Origin: Sandaracinus amylolyticus
GTDB lineage: Bacteria > Myxococcota_A > Polyangia > Polyangiales > Sandaracinaceae
Direction of reading: 5' to 3'
DNA: 64,000 nt
NCBI RefSeq assembly: GCF_021631985.1
Contig: NZ_CP070225.1
Location: forward strand, 3,658,001-3,722,000
In this document: in pieces, positions 28,045-36,420 of the stretch
Layout: each line of letters starts with the position of its first letter
Position numbering within the stretch: the first letter of the stretch is position 1
The notes under the pieces: model-generated
What the model saw: the letters and a program-made list of their open reading frames with translations, nothing else
The model's database searches: none
What the model was told of the DNA's origin: nothing
Program-made: the position numbers and the translations under genes

Positions 28045-28442
28045 CGTGTCACTCCCACGCGAAGGCTGCCGATGCCGAGCGATCCCGACGTGCTCGGCTC
28101 GGGGGTCGCGCTCGGCTCGCTCGGCGCGGCGTCTCCGCCGTGCGCGGCCTGCGCCTCGACCTCGGTGATCGCGCCCTGCGAGAAGAGGTACGTGCGCGCG
28201 TTCGCCTCGAACTTCGGGACGCGGCGTCGGATCCACTCGAGCACCATCATCGCGTGCTCGATCTCTTCGTCCCGATTGTGCGCGAGGATCGCAGCGAGCT
28301 CGGCGTCGCCGGTCGCCTCGACCCGTTGTTGGTACCAGTCGACGGCCTCGAGCTCCTCCATCAGCGAGGAGATCGCGCGGTGCAGATCGCGCGTGGGCTC
28401 GGAGAGCGACTCGAGAGGCTCGTGATAGTTCTCGCTGGACAC
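28041..28442 (-). CDS. Encapsulated ferritin-like cargo protein (EncFtn)
   Basis: A 133-residue ferroxidase with two helices. By alignment to the Rhodospirillum EncFtn, the ligands are E30, E60 and H63 (SLMEELEAVDWY and NRDEEIEHAMM), with entry-site residues E29 and E32. After a Pro/Ser/Thr/Ala linker (about 100-119), GSLGIGSLR at 120-128 is a clear encapsulin targeting peptide. The start is GTG 28442, with GGGAG about 12 bases upstream. The stop overlaps the shell gene. Confident call: iron is oxidised by this protein and mineralised inside the shell. Confidence 0.96.
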   Translation of the reverse strand: MSSENYHEPLESLSEPTRDLHRAISSLMEELEAVDWYQQRVEATGDAELAAILAHNRDEEIEHAMMVLEWIRRRVPKFEANARTYLFSQGAITEVEAQAAHGGDAAPSEPSATPEPSTSGSLGIGSLRVGVTR

Positions 28443-28501
28443 GCTGTCTTTCGACTCCCGCGTCGCATCTGGGCACCGTCGCGCGACGCCACAACGCGCT
28501 C

Positions 28502-30145
28502 TCAGGACGCAGCGCGTGCCGGCTCGATCGAGCTCTTCGCGGGCCCGATCCGGATCGAGGGCCCACCGGTGCGCAGCAGATCGTCGAACGTGCAGCCGAG
28601 CGCGGTGCGCGCCGCGACGAGCCCCGAGATCGTCGCGCCCATCACGCCGTGCGAGAGCGTGCTCGCGCCGCAGCAGAGGAGGCCCCCGATCGGCGTCGTG
28701 ATCGGCCACGCGAAGGGCCCGATCTGATCGCGCGTCTTCGCGGTGCCGTACATGTTCCCGAAGCTCGCGGCGACGTAGAACTCGTTGGTCAGCGGGGTGC
28801 CGAGCTCGGCGAAGATCGTGTGCTGCGTGAGCCCGGGCGCGACGCGCTCGACCGCCTCCAGCATGCGCGCGGTGAGCTCGCGCTTGCGCGCCTCGTAGCT
28901 CTCGGGGCGCGCATCGTGCTGGGTCGACGCCCAGGTCGCGAACGCGTCGTAGCCGACGAGCGTGAAGCCCTCGAGCGTGTGCTGCTCGCGTCGCGTCTGC
29001 GGATCGCGATAGCGCTTCGAGGGATCCTTCAGCGTGGTCGCGCTGAGGAAGAGGAAGGGCACGTCGCCGAGCTCGCATCCCCAGGGCTCGAGCCCGCGTC
29101 GGTAGATGCCGTCGACGTCGTCGCTCTCGAACCACCACACGTTCGCCGAGCTCAGCCCGAAGCGCCGCGGGTCGACGTCGACCGCGAGGAACAGCGAGAT
29201 CGCCGACGTCGAGTACGCGGTGCGCGCGAGCTTGCGGCGCAGGCGCGAGGGCACGTGCTCGGGCGCGAGCAGGCGTCCGAACGTCACGTGCGGATCGGCG
29301 TTGCTGATCACCAGCGGCGCGCGGATCTCGTGACCGTCGGCGAGCCGCACCCCGATCGCGCGTCCGTTCTCGACGAGGATGCGCTCCACCGCGGTGCGCA
29401 CCCGGATCGATCCTCCGGCACGCGAGAGCGCCTTGATGAACGCGCGCGGGAGCGAGGCCGCGCCGCCCTCCGGGTAGTAGCCGCCGTCCGCGTAGTGACC
29501 GAACACCGCTGCGTGCAGCGGCGCGGGCGCGAGCGAGGGCGGCAGCCCGTGATCGCCCGACTGCGCCGCGAGGATCGCGCGCAGCAGCGGATCTTCGACG
29601 TGCGCGTCGATCAGCGACTTCGCGGAGCGCATCGCCCAGCGCGCGAGCGTCGGCGCGCGCAGCGGCAGCGTGAGCGCGTCGAGCGGACCGTCGAGTTCGA
29701 GCAGCGTCGCGAGCCCCGCGCCGATCTTCGACGTGGTCTCGACGTAGCGCGCGATCCCCTCGCGCTCACGAGGGAAACGCGCGCTCAGGCGATCGACGAG
29801 CGCCTCGCGTCCCGCGGGGATCGCGAAGCGCTCGCGCGGCCCGACGCGCACCTCGTCGTAGCCCTCGGGGTCGAGCTCGTGGAACGCGAGATCACCGCCC
29901 AGCCCGAGCCCTTCGTAGATGCGGCGCGCCATCTTCCCCGGCGCGAGCTCGCCGATGTAGTGCACGCCCGGGCTCCAGCGGAACCCACCGAGCGGGAACG
30001 AGTGGCACCACCCGCCGGGCAGGTAGTGCTGCTCGAGCACGAGCACACGCCGCCCCGCCTGCGCGAGCGCGACCGCGGCCGCGAGGCCCCCCGCGCCCGA
30101 GCCGATCACCACCACGTCGGCATCCGCCGGAGCTGCTGCGACCAT
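28502..30145 (-). CDS. Phytoene-desaturase/retinol-saturase-like FAD oxidoreductase
   Basis: A 547-residue flavoprotein. The N-terminal dinucleotide fold VVIGSGAGGLAAAVALAQAG (residues 10-29) is followed by EQHYLPGGWCHSF, and the C-terminal FAD motif is LLCCGASTLSHGVMGATISG. The layout matches carotenoid desaturases and related CrtI-like or retinol-saturase proteins. The start is ATG 30145. It lies 59 bases upstream of the ferritin/encapsulin pair on the same strand. It may act on a lipid or polyene; the substrate is unknown and a link to the encapsulin is only suggested by position. Confidence 0.85.
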   Translation of the reverse strand: MVAAAPADADVVVIGSGAGGLAAAVALAQAGRRVLVLEQHYLPGGWCHSFPLGGFRWSPGVHYIGELAPGKMARRIYEGLGLGGDLAFHELDPEGYDEVRVGPRERFAIPAGREALVDRLSARFPREREGIARYVETTSKIGAGLATLLELDGPLDALTLPLRAPTLARWAMRSAKSLIDAHVEDPLLRAILAAQSGDHGLPPSLAPAPLHAAVFGHYADGGYYPEGGAASLPRAFIKALSRAGGSIRVRTAVERILVENGRAIGVRLADGHEIRAPLVISNADPHVTFGRLLAPEHVPSRLRRKLARTAYSTSAISLFLAVDVDPRRFGLSSANVWWFESDDVDGIYRRGLEPWGCELGDVPFLFLSATTLKDPSKRYRDPQTRREQHTLEGFTLVGYDAFATWASTQHDARPESYEARKRELTARMLEAVERVAPGLTQHTIFAELGTPLTNEFYVAASFGNMYGTAKTRDQIGPFAWPITTPIGGLLCCGASTLSHGVMGATISGLVAARTALGCTFDDLLRTGGPSIRIGPAKSSIEPARAAS

Positions 30146-30210
30146 TCTCGACGATGCATAGGCGCACGGCGCGCGATCACATGACGCGCGCGTGGTACGA
30201 AGCGCGCGCC

Positions 30211-30717
30211 ATGCGATCGCTCCTCGTGCTCTCTCTGCTCGTGCTCGGTGCGTGCGCGTCGTGCCCACGTCCCGTCGTCCACGCCGCGACCGCGGACGAG
30301 CGCGCGGCGATCGACGCGGTGATGGACGACTGGCACGACGCGGCCGCGAGCTCCGACGAGGCGCGCTACTTCGGGCACCTCACCGAGGACGCGATCTTCC
30401 TCGGGACCGACGCCACGGAGCGCTGGAATCCTCAGCAGTTCCGGGACTATGCGCACCCGGCGTTCGAAGCGGGACGAGGCTGGCGCATGCGCTCGGTGCG
30501 GCGCGACGTGATCGTGCGCGGCGACGTCGCGTGGCTCGACGAGGATCTCGAGACGGTGAACCTCGGTCCCGCGCGCGGAAGCGCGGTGCTGTTGCGCAGC
30601 GAGGACGGCGTGTGGCGCATCGCGCACTACGACCTCGCGATCACCGTGCCCAACGAGCGCTTCGTCGAGGTGCGCGATCTGCTGCGCGCGCCCCCGCCGC
30701 CGCCGCAGGAGCCCTGA
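30211..30717 (+). CDS. Lipoprotein with NTF2/SnoaL-like domain
   Basis: A 168-residue protein. MRSLLVLSLLVLGAC is a lipoprotein signal with C15 lipidated, which decides the ATG at 30211 over in-frame ATGs further upstream. The body ATADERAAIDAVMDDWHDAAAS, then YFGHLTEDAIFLG, then DGVWRIAHYD is the pattern of DUF4440/SnoaL-like cone folds that bind small molecules. The stop overlaps the next ATG (TGATG), so it is coupled with the RNA methyltransferase gene, an odd functional pairing. Confidence 0.8.
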   Translation: MRSLLVLSLLVLGACASCPRPVVHAATADERAAIDAVMDDWHDAAASSDEARYFGHLTEDAIFLGTDATERWNPQQFRDYAHPAFEAGRGWRMRSVRRDVIVRGDVAWLDEDLETVNLGPARGSAVLLRSEDGVWRIAHYDLAITVPNERFVEVRDLLRAPPPPPQEP

Positions 30718-31829
30718 TGCAGCTCGCGATCTTCGTCGCGTGTGCGCCCGGGCTCGAGCCGCTGCTCGCCGAGGAGATGCGCGCGCTCGGCTGCGACCCT
30801 CACGTCGAGCGCGGTGGAGTCGAGACGAGCGGTGATCGCGACACCCTCGCGACGCTGCTCGTCGAGCTCGGCCTCGCGAGCCACGTGCTGGTGCGCGTCG
30901 CGTCGTTCCACGCGAAGGACCTCGAGCGTCTCGAGCAGCACGTCGCGCGGCTCCCGTGGTCGGGATGGCTGCGGCGCGACGTGCCGCGACGGGTGCGCGC
31001 GACCGCGCAGCGCTCGCGCGTCTTCCACACCGGCGCGATCACCGAGCGTGTCGAGCGCGCGATCCGGACGCGGCTCGGCGACGATCCGCAGGGTGACGAC
31101 GAGATCCCGATCGTCGTCCGGCTCTTCGAGGATCGCTGCACGATCTCGATCGACACGTCCGGTGACGCGCTGCACCGCCGCGGGTATCGGCTCGATCCCC
31201 ATCGCGCGCCGCTGCGCGAGGACCTCGCGCGCGCGCTGGTGGTCGCGTCGGGCTGGGACGGCGCGAGCCTGCTCGTCGATCCGATGTGCGGCTCGGGGAC
31301 GATCGCGATCGAGGCCGCGCGGATCGCGATGCGCCACGCGCCCGGGCTCGAGCGCAGCTTCGCGATGGAGCGCACCGCGCTCGACGACGGCATCGCGCTG
31401 GCCCAGGCCCGAGAGCGCGCGCGATCGAGCCTGCGCCTCAGCGCCGCGACGATCGTCGCGCGAGATCGCGACCCGAAGGCGATCGATGCAGCGCGCGCGA
31501 ACGCGGAGCGCGCGGGCGTGCTCGATGCGATCACCTTCGAGGTCGGCGCGCTCTCGACCGCAGCAGCCGCGATCGATCCGTCCCTCGCGCGTGGCACGAC
31601 CCCGCGCGTGATCACGAACCCGCCGTGGGGGGAGCGCCTCGGGCCCGGACCGGATCTGCGCGCGCTGCATCGCGGCCTCGGTCAGCTGCGACGCGCGCTC
31701 GGTGAGGACGTGCGTCTCACGATCGCAGCGCACGACCGCAAGCTCGCATACGCGACGGGTCTTCCGCTGAAGAGCGCGTTCCTCAGCGATCTCGGCGGGC
31801 TCAAGGTGCAGGCGATGGTCGAGGGCTGA
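30717..31829 (+). CDS. THUMP-domain RNA methyltransferase, RlmL-like
   Basis: A 370-residue enzyme with an N-terminal ferredoxin-like/THUMP region (about 1-165), a SAM-binding motif DPMCGSGTIAIEAA from D188, and the N6/N2-methyltransferase motif NPPWGERL from N301. This matches the N-terminal half of RlmL and the TrmN/Trm14 group that methylate guanine in 23S rRNA or tRNA. It lacks the second methyltransferase domain of enterobacterial RlmKL. The target base cannot be told. Confidence 0.88.
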   Translation: MQLAIFVACAPGLEPLLAEEMRALGCDPHVERGGVETSGDRDTLATLLVELGLASHVLVRVASFHAKDLERLEQHVARLPWSGWLRRDVPRRVRATAQRSRVFHTGAITERVERAIRTRLGDDPQGDDEIPIVVRLFEDRCTISIDTSGDALHRRGYRLDPHRAPLREDLARALVVASGWDGASLLVDPMCGSGTIAIEAARIAMRHAPGLERSFAMERTALDDGIALAQARERARSSLRLSAATIVARDRDPKAIDAARANAERAGVLDAITFEVGALSTAAAAIDPSLARGTTPRVITNPPWGERLGPGPDLRALHRGLGQLRRALGEDVRLTIAAHDRKLAYATGLPLKSAFLSDLGGLKVQAMVEG

Positions 31830-31883
31830 GCCGGAAGGAGGCGGGCTCGACCTCGCACGCGCTCCGTGCTCCGCTCCGCGGCC

Positions 31884-33152
31884 ATGAACGCGACCCTTCC
31901 ACGCACCCGCGACCGCTCTCGCGAGCACGACATCGTCCTCTTCGGCGCGACCGGCTTCACCGGCGCGCTCGTCGCCGAGTACCTCGCGCGCCATCACGGC
32001 GACGCGGGCGTGCGCATCGCGCTCGCAGGGCGCGATCGCGCCAAGCTCGAGCGCGTGCGCGCCTCGCTGCGCGACGTGCACCCGAAGGCCGCCGAGTGGC
32101 CGATCCTGGTCGCGGACGCGAACGACGAGGCCGCGCTCGAGAACGTCGCGTCGCGCGCCGAGGTCGTGTGCACCACCGTCGGCCCCTACGCGAAGTACGG
32201 CGAGAAGCTCGTCGCCGCGTGCGTGCGCCACGGCACCGACTACTGCGATCTCACCGGGGAGGTGCAGTTCATCCGCCGCATGATCGACGCGCACCACGAC
32301 GAAGCGGTGCGCACCGGCGCGCGGATCGTGCACTGCTGCGGGTTCGACTCGATCCCCTCGGACCTCGGCACGCTCATGATGCAGGAGACGATGCGCGAGC
32401 GGCACGGCGGCCACCTCGACGAGGTGCGCTTCTTCGCCGGTGAGTCGCGGGGCAGCGCGAGCGGCGGGACCATCGCGAGCATGCTCAACATCCTCGACGA
32501 GGTCGCGCGTGATCGCTCGGTGCTCCGCATCGTCGGCGACCCCTACGCGCTGGTTCCTCGCGACGCGCGTGGGCGCGATGGATCCGATCAGCGCGGCGTG
32601 CGCTTCGAGCGCGACCTCGGCATGTGGACCGGTCCGTTCGTGATGGCGGCGATCAACACGCGCATCGTGCGTCGCAGCAACTTCCTGCTCCAGCACGCGT
32701 ACGGCCGCGACTTCCGCTACTCCGAGTCGATGAGCACCGGCCGCGGCCCGAAGGGCGCGATCTTCGCGAGCGCGATGACCGCCGGGCTCGGCGCGTTCGT
32801 CGCCGCGGCGAGCGTGAAGCCCATCCGTCGCGTGCTCGAGGAGCGCGTGCTGCCGAAGCCCGGCGAGGGCCCCGATCGCGAGGCACGCGAGCGCGGCTAC
32901 TTCGTCATCCGCCTCATCGGCAAGGGTCGTGCGGCCGACGGGCGCGAGATCACGCTGCGCGGCCGCGTCGAAGGCAAGGCCGATCCCGGCTACGGCGAGA
33001 CCGCGAAGATGCTCTCCGAGGCCGCGCTCTGCCTCGCGCTCGACGGCGCGCAGCTCGGCACGCCGGGCGGCATCCGCACGCCGGCGAGCACGATGGGCAT
33101 GCGCCTCGTCGATCGCCTGCGCCGCGCCGGCATGGTGTTCCGCGTCGACTGA
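31884..33152 (+). CDS. Saccharopine dehydrogenase-family oxidoreductase (trans-acting enoyl reductase-like)
   Basis: A 422-residue NADP-dependent protein. The nucleotide-binding motif is LFGATGFTGALVAEYLA, followed by ALAGRDRAKLE, TTVGPYAKYGEKLVAACVR, DYCDLTGEVQF and HCCGFDSIPSDLG. These blocks match the mycobacterial trans-acting enoyl reductases of phenolglycolipid/DIM synthesis and their many bacterial relatives. The start is ATG 31884; GTG 31866 is possible. It is a single gene on the plus strand, 54 bases after the methyltransferase. A role in lipid reduction is inferred from the family. Confidence 0.9.
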   Translation: MNATLPRTRDRSREHDIVLFGATGFTGALVAEYLARHHGDAGVRIALAGRDRAKLERVRASLRDVHPKAAEWPILVADANDEAALENVASRAEVVCTTVGPYAKYGEKLVAACVRHGTDYCDLTGEVQFIRRMIDAHHDEAVRTGARIVHCCGFDSIPSDLGTLMMQETMRERHGGHLDEVRFFAGESRGSASGGTIASMLNILDEVARDRSVLRIVGDPYALVPRDARGRDGSDQRGVRFERDLGMWTGPFVMAAINTRIVRRSNFLLQHAYGRDFRYSESMSTGRGPKGAIFASAMTAGLGAFVAAASVKPIRRVLEERVLPKPGEGPDREARERGYFVIRLIGKGRAADGREITLRGRVEGKADPGYGETAKMLSEAALCLALDGAQLGTPGGIRTPASTMGMRLVDRLRRAGMVFRVD

Positions 33153-33166
33153 TCCCACGCGCGGAG

Positions 33167-33197
33167 AGCGCGGACGGGCATCGAGCTCGTCCGCGCT
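33167..33197 (+). terminator. Hairpin after the dehydrogenase gene
   Basis: AGCGCGGACG pairs perfectly with CGTCCGCGCT (10 bp) across an 11-base loop, starting 14 bases after the stop at 33152. No T-run follows. A likely 3' end structure. Confidence 0.5.
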
Positions 33198-33557
33198 GCG
33201 CGTCCGTCACGCCGGCGACGCTGCGGCGTGAAAGCGGAGAAACACCTCGCTGCGGGCGAGCGCCACGGCTGACGCGCGAGCGCGCGCGCCCTTCGTCGTG
33301 GAGCGCACGTCGCGCGTTGACGCGCTCGGGTGTCCCGAGTGAGGCGCGTGACGCCGCTGCCGTGGCGTCGTCGCGACACCGGGCACGTCTTCGGTGCGGC
33401 GCGCGAAACCGTCGCGACACGGGGGACCCTCGGCGCGAACACTGCACTGGGTCGCGGCACCCAGCAGCGCTGCTCCACGTCCACCCGAATCCCCAGCCCG
33501 GCTCGCACGCGCTCGCTCGCGACGCGCTGCGATCCGACTCGCAGGAGGAACCACGAC
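33198..33557. other. Intergenic region without a recognised gene
   Basis: No frame here has coding character. It holds a small CTCGGG-TGT-CCCGAG hairpin at 33325-33339 just after a TTGACG, and a very strong ribosome site (AGGAGG at 33543-33548) serving the gene at 33558. No -10 box is convincing. Confidence 0.5.
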
Positions 33558-34553
33558 ATGCGCTTGTTGCCGCGTGCAACGCTGACATCCGTCCTCACCG
33601 GCGCGAGCCCGCTCGTCGGCAGCCGCGCCGACGACGGCTCACCGCGCGGATGGATCTCGCCGATCGAAGCCCGCGCCCTGCTCGGCATCGAGTACGTCGA
33701 TCTCGTCGAAGCGGAGCGCACGTACCTCACGAGCCCCGAGCGCTCGTGGTGGAGTGACGCGAAGATCGTCGCGCGCGCCGCCGTCGCCAACGCGCTGGTG
33801 CCCGAGCGCGAGCTCGTGCGCGAACGCAGGCCTCACCTCGTGTCCGCCCACGTCGACAACGTCACGGTCGACGAAGCGCTCCGCACCATCGTCGACGCGC
33901 CGCGCCGCGATCGCGCGCGCATCGTGCACTTCGCGCACGCGCACCTGCTCAACCTCGCCTACGAGGACGAGGCGCTCGCGAGCGCGCTCTCGCGCGCGGA
34001 TCTCGTGCTGCCCGACGGCATCGGGGTGCGCCTCGCCGCGCGCATGCAAGGCGTCGAGCTGCGCCACAACGTGAACGGCACCGATCTCTTCCCGCTGCTG
34101 TGTCGTCGCGCGGCCGAGCGCGGCGTGCCGGTCGTGCTCGTGGGCGCGCGCGAGGGGATCGCGGAGCAGTGCGTCGCGCGGATGCGCTCGGAGATCCCGG
34201 AGCTCGACGTGCCGTTCGTGTCGCACGGATATCTCGGCGAGGCAGGATCGCGTCGTGCCGCGGCGCGCGTGCGCGCGCTCCGTCGCGTGATCGTGCTCGT
34301 CGGCATGGGCAGCCCGCGCCAGGAGCTCTGGGCGTGGCGTCACCTCGCGGACGCGCGCGGCGCGACCGTGCTCACGGTCGGCGGGCTCTTCGACATGTGC
34401 TCGGGCGCGATCGCGCGCGCCCCCGCGGCATGGCGCGAGGTCGGCCTCGAATGGGCGTGGCGCCTCCTGATGGAGCCGCGGCGCATGGCGCGCCGCTACG
34501 TCGTCGGCAACCCGCTGTTCCTCGGCCGCGCGCTCGCGCAAGCAGCCACGTAG
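33558..34553 (+). CDS. WecG/TagA/CpsF-family glycosyltransferase with N-terminal sugar-transferase-tail remnant
   Basis: A 331-residue enzyme. Residues about 95-330 are the WecG/TagA fold: TVDEALRTIV, FAHAHLLNLAYEDEAL, VLPDGIGVRLAARM, NGTDLFPLL, VGMGSPRQELWAW. These enzymes add N-acetyl-mannosamine or related sugars to undecaprenyl-linked intermediates of capsule, enterobacterial antigen or teichoic-type polymers. Residues 1-85 are not usual: the ISPIEARALLGIEYVDL then RSWWSDAKIVARA pattern resembles the C-terminal tail of polyprenyl-phosphate sugar transferases. The start is ATG 33558 with AGGAGG nine bases before it. No other polysaccharide gene is near. Confidence 0.88.
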   Translation: MRLLPRATLTSVLTGASPLVGSRADDGSPRGWISPIEARALLGIEYVDLVEAERTYLTSPERSWWSDAKIVARAAVANALVPERELVRERRPHLVSAHVDNVTVDEALRTIVDAPRRDRARIVHFAHAHLLNLAYEDEALASALSRADLVLPDGIGVRLAARMQGVELRHNVNGTDLFPLLCRRAAERGVPVVLVGAREGIAEQCVARMRSEIPELDVPFVSHGYLGEAGSRRAAARVRALRRVIVLVGMGSPRQELWAWRHLADARGATVLTVGGLFDMCSGAIARAPAAWREVGLEWAWRLLMEPRRMARRYVVGNPLFLGRALAQAAT

Positions 34554-34621
34554 TCAGCGCGCGAAGGTGCCGGACGCACCGGTCGCGCCGACGGACGCCT
34601 CGATGTGACGCATCGACGTGA

Positions 34622-35140
34622 TCACCAGAAGCGCCACCAAGGTCGCTTCGGCGCCAGCGTTCCCGGATCCTTGCCGTCGACGGTCTGCTTCGAGATCCGC
34701 GCGCCCGGCGGCAGCGCCTTCACCTGCTGCATCACCTGCCCCGTGAACGCGAAGTGCGGCACGATCGGCCGCACTTCGACGTTCTCCGGACCGAAGCCTG
34801 CGCCGAAGATCGGCGGCACTCGGTACGCGAGGCACTCGTCGACGCCCGGGATCATCCCGAGGCGCGCCTGACGATCGACGAGCGACCCACGCAGCCACTC
34901 GTCCTGCAGCTCGACGCGCTCGAGCGCGCGCTCCAGCTCCGTCTCGCTGTCGGCGATCCGCAGCAGCACGCCTTCGGAGAGATCGAGCAGGTGGATCGAG
35001 CCGTCGCGATCGCGGAGCATCGCATCGCCCCACGTCGTCACGCGCCAGACCTCGAGCGACGGCCCTACGAGCCAGCGCCAGTCCTTCAGGATCTCGTCGC
35101 TCGAGACGGTGATGCGAGCGAAGTACGCGCGGAACGACAA
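34622..35140 (-). CDS. DUF1851 / T6SS immunity Tdi1-like protein
   Basis: A 172-residue soluble protein. GDAMLRDRDGSIHLLDLSEG, the ADSETELERAL helix and the later YRVPPIFGAGFG then HFAFTGQVMQQVKALPPG blocks match my knowledge of the DUF1851 (Tdi1 C-terminal) fold, found both in type VI immunity proteins and in solitary proteins. The TTG start at 35140 is decided by GAGGAG seven bases upstream. No toxin or secretion gene lies nearby, so an immunity role is not supported by context. Confidence 0.65.
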   Translation of the reverse strand: MSFRAYFARITVSSDEILKDWRWLVGPSLEVWRVTTWGDAMLRDRDGSIHLLDLSEGVLLRIADSETELERALERVELQDEWLRGSLVDRQARLGMIPGVDECLAYRVPPIFGAGFGPENVEVRPIVPHFAFTGQVMQQVKALPPGARISKQTVDGKDPGTLAPKRPWWRFW

Positions 35141-35166
35141 GCGCGATCTCCTCGGCGTGAAACGCA

Positions 35167-35192
35167 GAACGCCGCCCCGAGGGGCGGCGTTC
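35167..35192 (-). terminator. Terminator-like hairpin after the initiator tRNA pair
   Basis: GAACGCCGCCCC and GGGGCGGCGTTC are exact complements, giving a stem of at least 11 bp with a tiny loop. It starts 18 bases beyond the 3' end of the second tRNA on the minus strand. The sequence after it contains only a short TTT, so it is strong in structure but not a textbook T-run terminator. Confidence 0.65.
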
Positions 35193-35209
35193 CGGACTGC
35201 ATCGTTGCT

Positions 35210-35283
<74 letters not shown>

Positions 35284-35313
35284 ACGGGTGTGTATCGATG
35301 AGAGAGAGGTTGA

Positions 35314-35387
<74 letters not shown>

Positions 35388-35401
35388 TCAGGTGGAGCGC
35401 T

Positions 35402-35429
35402 GTTATAGTCAGCGCCCACGGGGCGTCAA
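35402..35429 (-). promoter_or_regulatory. Sigma-70-type promoter of the initiator tRNA pair
   Basis: On the minus strand TTGACG (35429-35424) and TATAAC (35407-35402) are separated by 16 bases, and the first tRNA begins 14 bases beyond the -10 box. Most of the promoter lies inside the 3' end of the pseudouridine synthase gene. Confidence 0.75.
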
Positions 35430-36410
35430 GCGCGATCGCTTGCTCGTCGCACGCTCGCTCGACGCACCCTCGTCGCCACGCGCACGCGCGCTCTTCGCGC
35501 GACCCGTGCTGGACGATCCGCGCTCGCGCTTCACGCCCTCGTCGGCACGCGAACGCGTCGCGCTCGCGCCGCGCTTCGGCTTCGCCGCCGCCTTGCTCGC
35601 GACACCACGCGCGCGCGGCTTCGCCGGCGCCTCGCCCGGCTCGATCGCGCCCTCGGCGCCAGCACGATCGCGCGCGCGCCGCGCCGGCGTGATGTACTGC
35701 TTCTTGAGCTTCTCGAGCTCACGCGCGTCGAGCTCGCGCCACTGCCCGGGCCGCAGCCCCTCCGCGGTGATCCCCGCGAACGACACACGCGCGAGGCGCA
35801 GCACCGGATGCCCGACCGCATCGCCCATGCGATGGATCTGCCGGTTCTTGCCCTCGTACAGCGTGATCTGGACCCACGTGTTGCGGTCCTCCTCGCGCAG
35901 CACGAACACCTCGGCGGGCTTCGTCTTGTGCCCGTCGTCGAGCACCACGCCGTTGCGCAGCCGATCGAGATCCTCGACATGCACGTGCCCGCGCAGCTTC
36001 GCGACGTAGATCTTCGGCACGTCCTTGCGCGGATGGAGCAGCGCGTCGGTGAGCTCGCCGTCGTTCGTCACGAGCAGCACGCCGCTCGTGTGGAAGTCGA
36101 GCCGTCCCACCGGGTACACGCGCGCGCCGAGCTGCGCGAGGTACTGGCCGAGGTGCGGCCTCCCCTCGGGATCGCTCAGTGTGCTCACCACGCCGCGCGG
36201 CTTGTGCAGCACGAAGTACGCGGGCTTTTCGAGCACGACGCGCTTGCCGTCGACCTCGATCTTGTCCTTCCGCGGATCGGCGCTGCTGCCGATCTCGGTG
36301 ACCACGCGCCCGTTCACGCGAACGTGCCCCGACGCGATCAGCCCTTCGGCCGCACGACGCGACGCGACCCCCGCGTGCGCGAGGATCTTCTGGAGTCTCT
36401 CTCGAGCCAT
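35409..36410 (-). CDS. rRNA pseudouridine synthase, RsuA/RluB family
   Basis: A 333-residue enzyme. The N-terminal S4 RNA-binding domain (RLQKILAHAGVASRRAAEGLI, residues 4-24 on) is followed by the catalytic block GRLDFHTSGVLLVTNDG with D105. The family makes pseudouridine in the peptidyl-transferase centre (RluB) or 16S rRNA (RsuA); the two are not separated here. The last 85 residues are an Arg/Ala/Ser-rich basic tail absent from short family members, probably an RNA-binding disordered extension. The ATG 36410 matches the start of the S4 domain. Confidence 0.92.
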   Translation of the reverse strand: MARERLQKILAHAGVASRRAAEGLIASGHVRVNGRVVTEIGSSADPRKDKIEVDGKRVVLEKPAYFVLHKPRGVVSTLSDPEGRPHLGQYLAQLGARVYPVGRLDFHTSGVLLVTNDGELTDALLHPRKDVPKIYVAKLRGHVHVEDLDRLRNGVVLDDGHKTKPAEVFVLREEDRNTWVQITLYEGKNRQIHRMGDAVGHPVLRLARVSFAGITAEGLRPGQWRELDARELEKLKKQYITPARRARDRAGAEGAIEPGEAPAKPRARGVASKAAAKPKRGASATRSRADEGVKRERGSSSTGRAKSARARGDEGASSERATSKRSRLTPRGR

Positions 36411-36420
36411 TTCGCTCTTT

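Noticed and set aside
22521-30145. Horizontal island
   Set aside because: Base composition and codon use look like the neighbours; no integrase, tRNA edge or direct repeats at the ends.
33198-33557. Riboswitch or structured RNA before the glycosyltransferase
   Set aside because: Only a small 6-bp hairpin is visible; no recognised riboswitch core or sequence motif.
34622-35140. Part of a type VI effector/immunity system
   Set aside because: No toxin, VgrG, Hcp or PAAR-type gene lies nearby; the domain is also found in solitary proteins.
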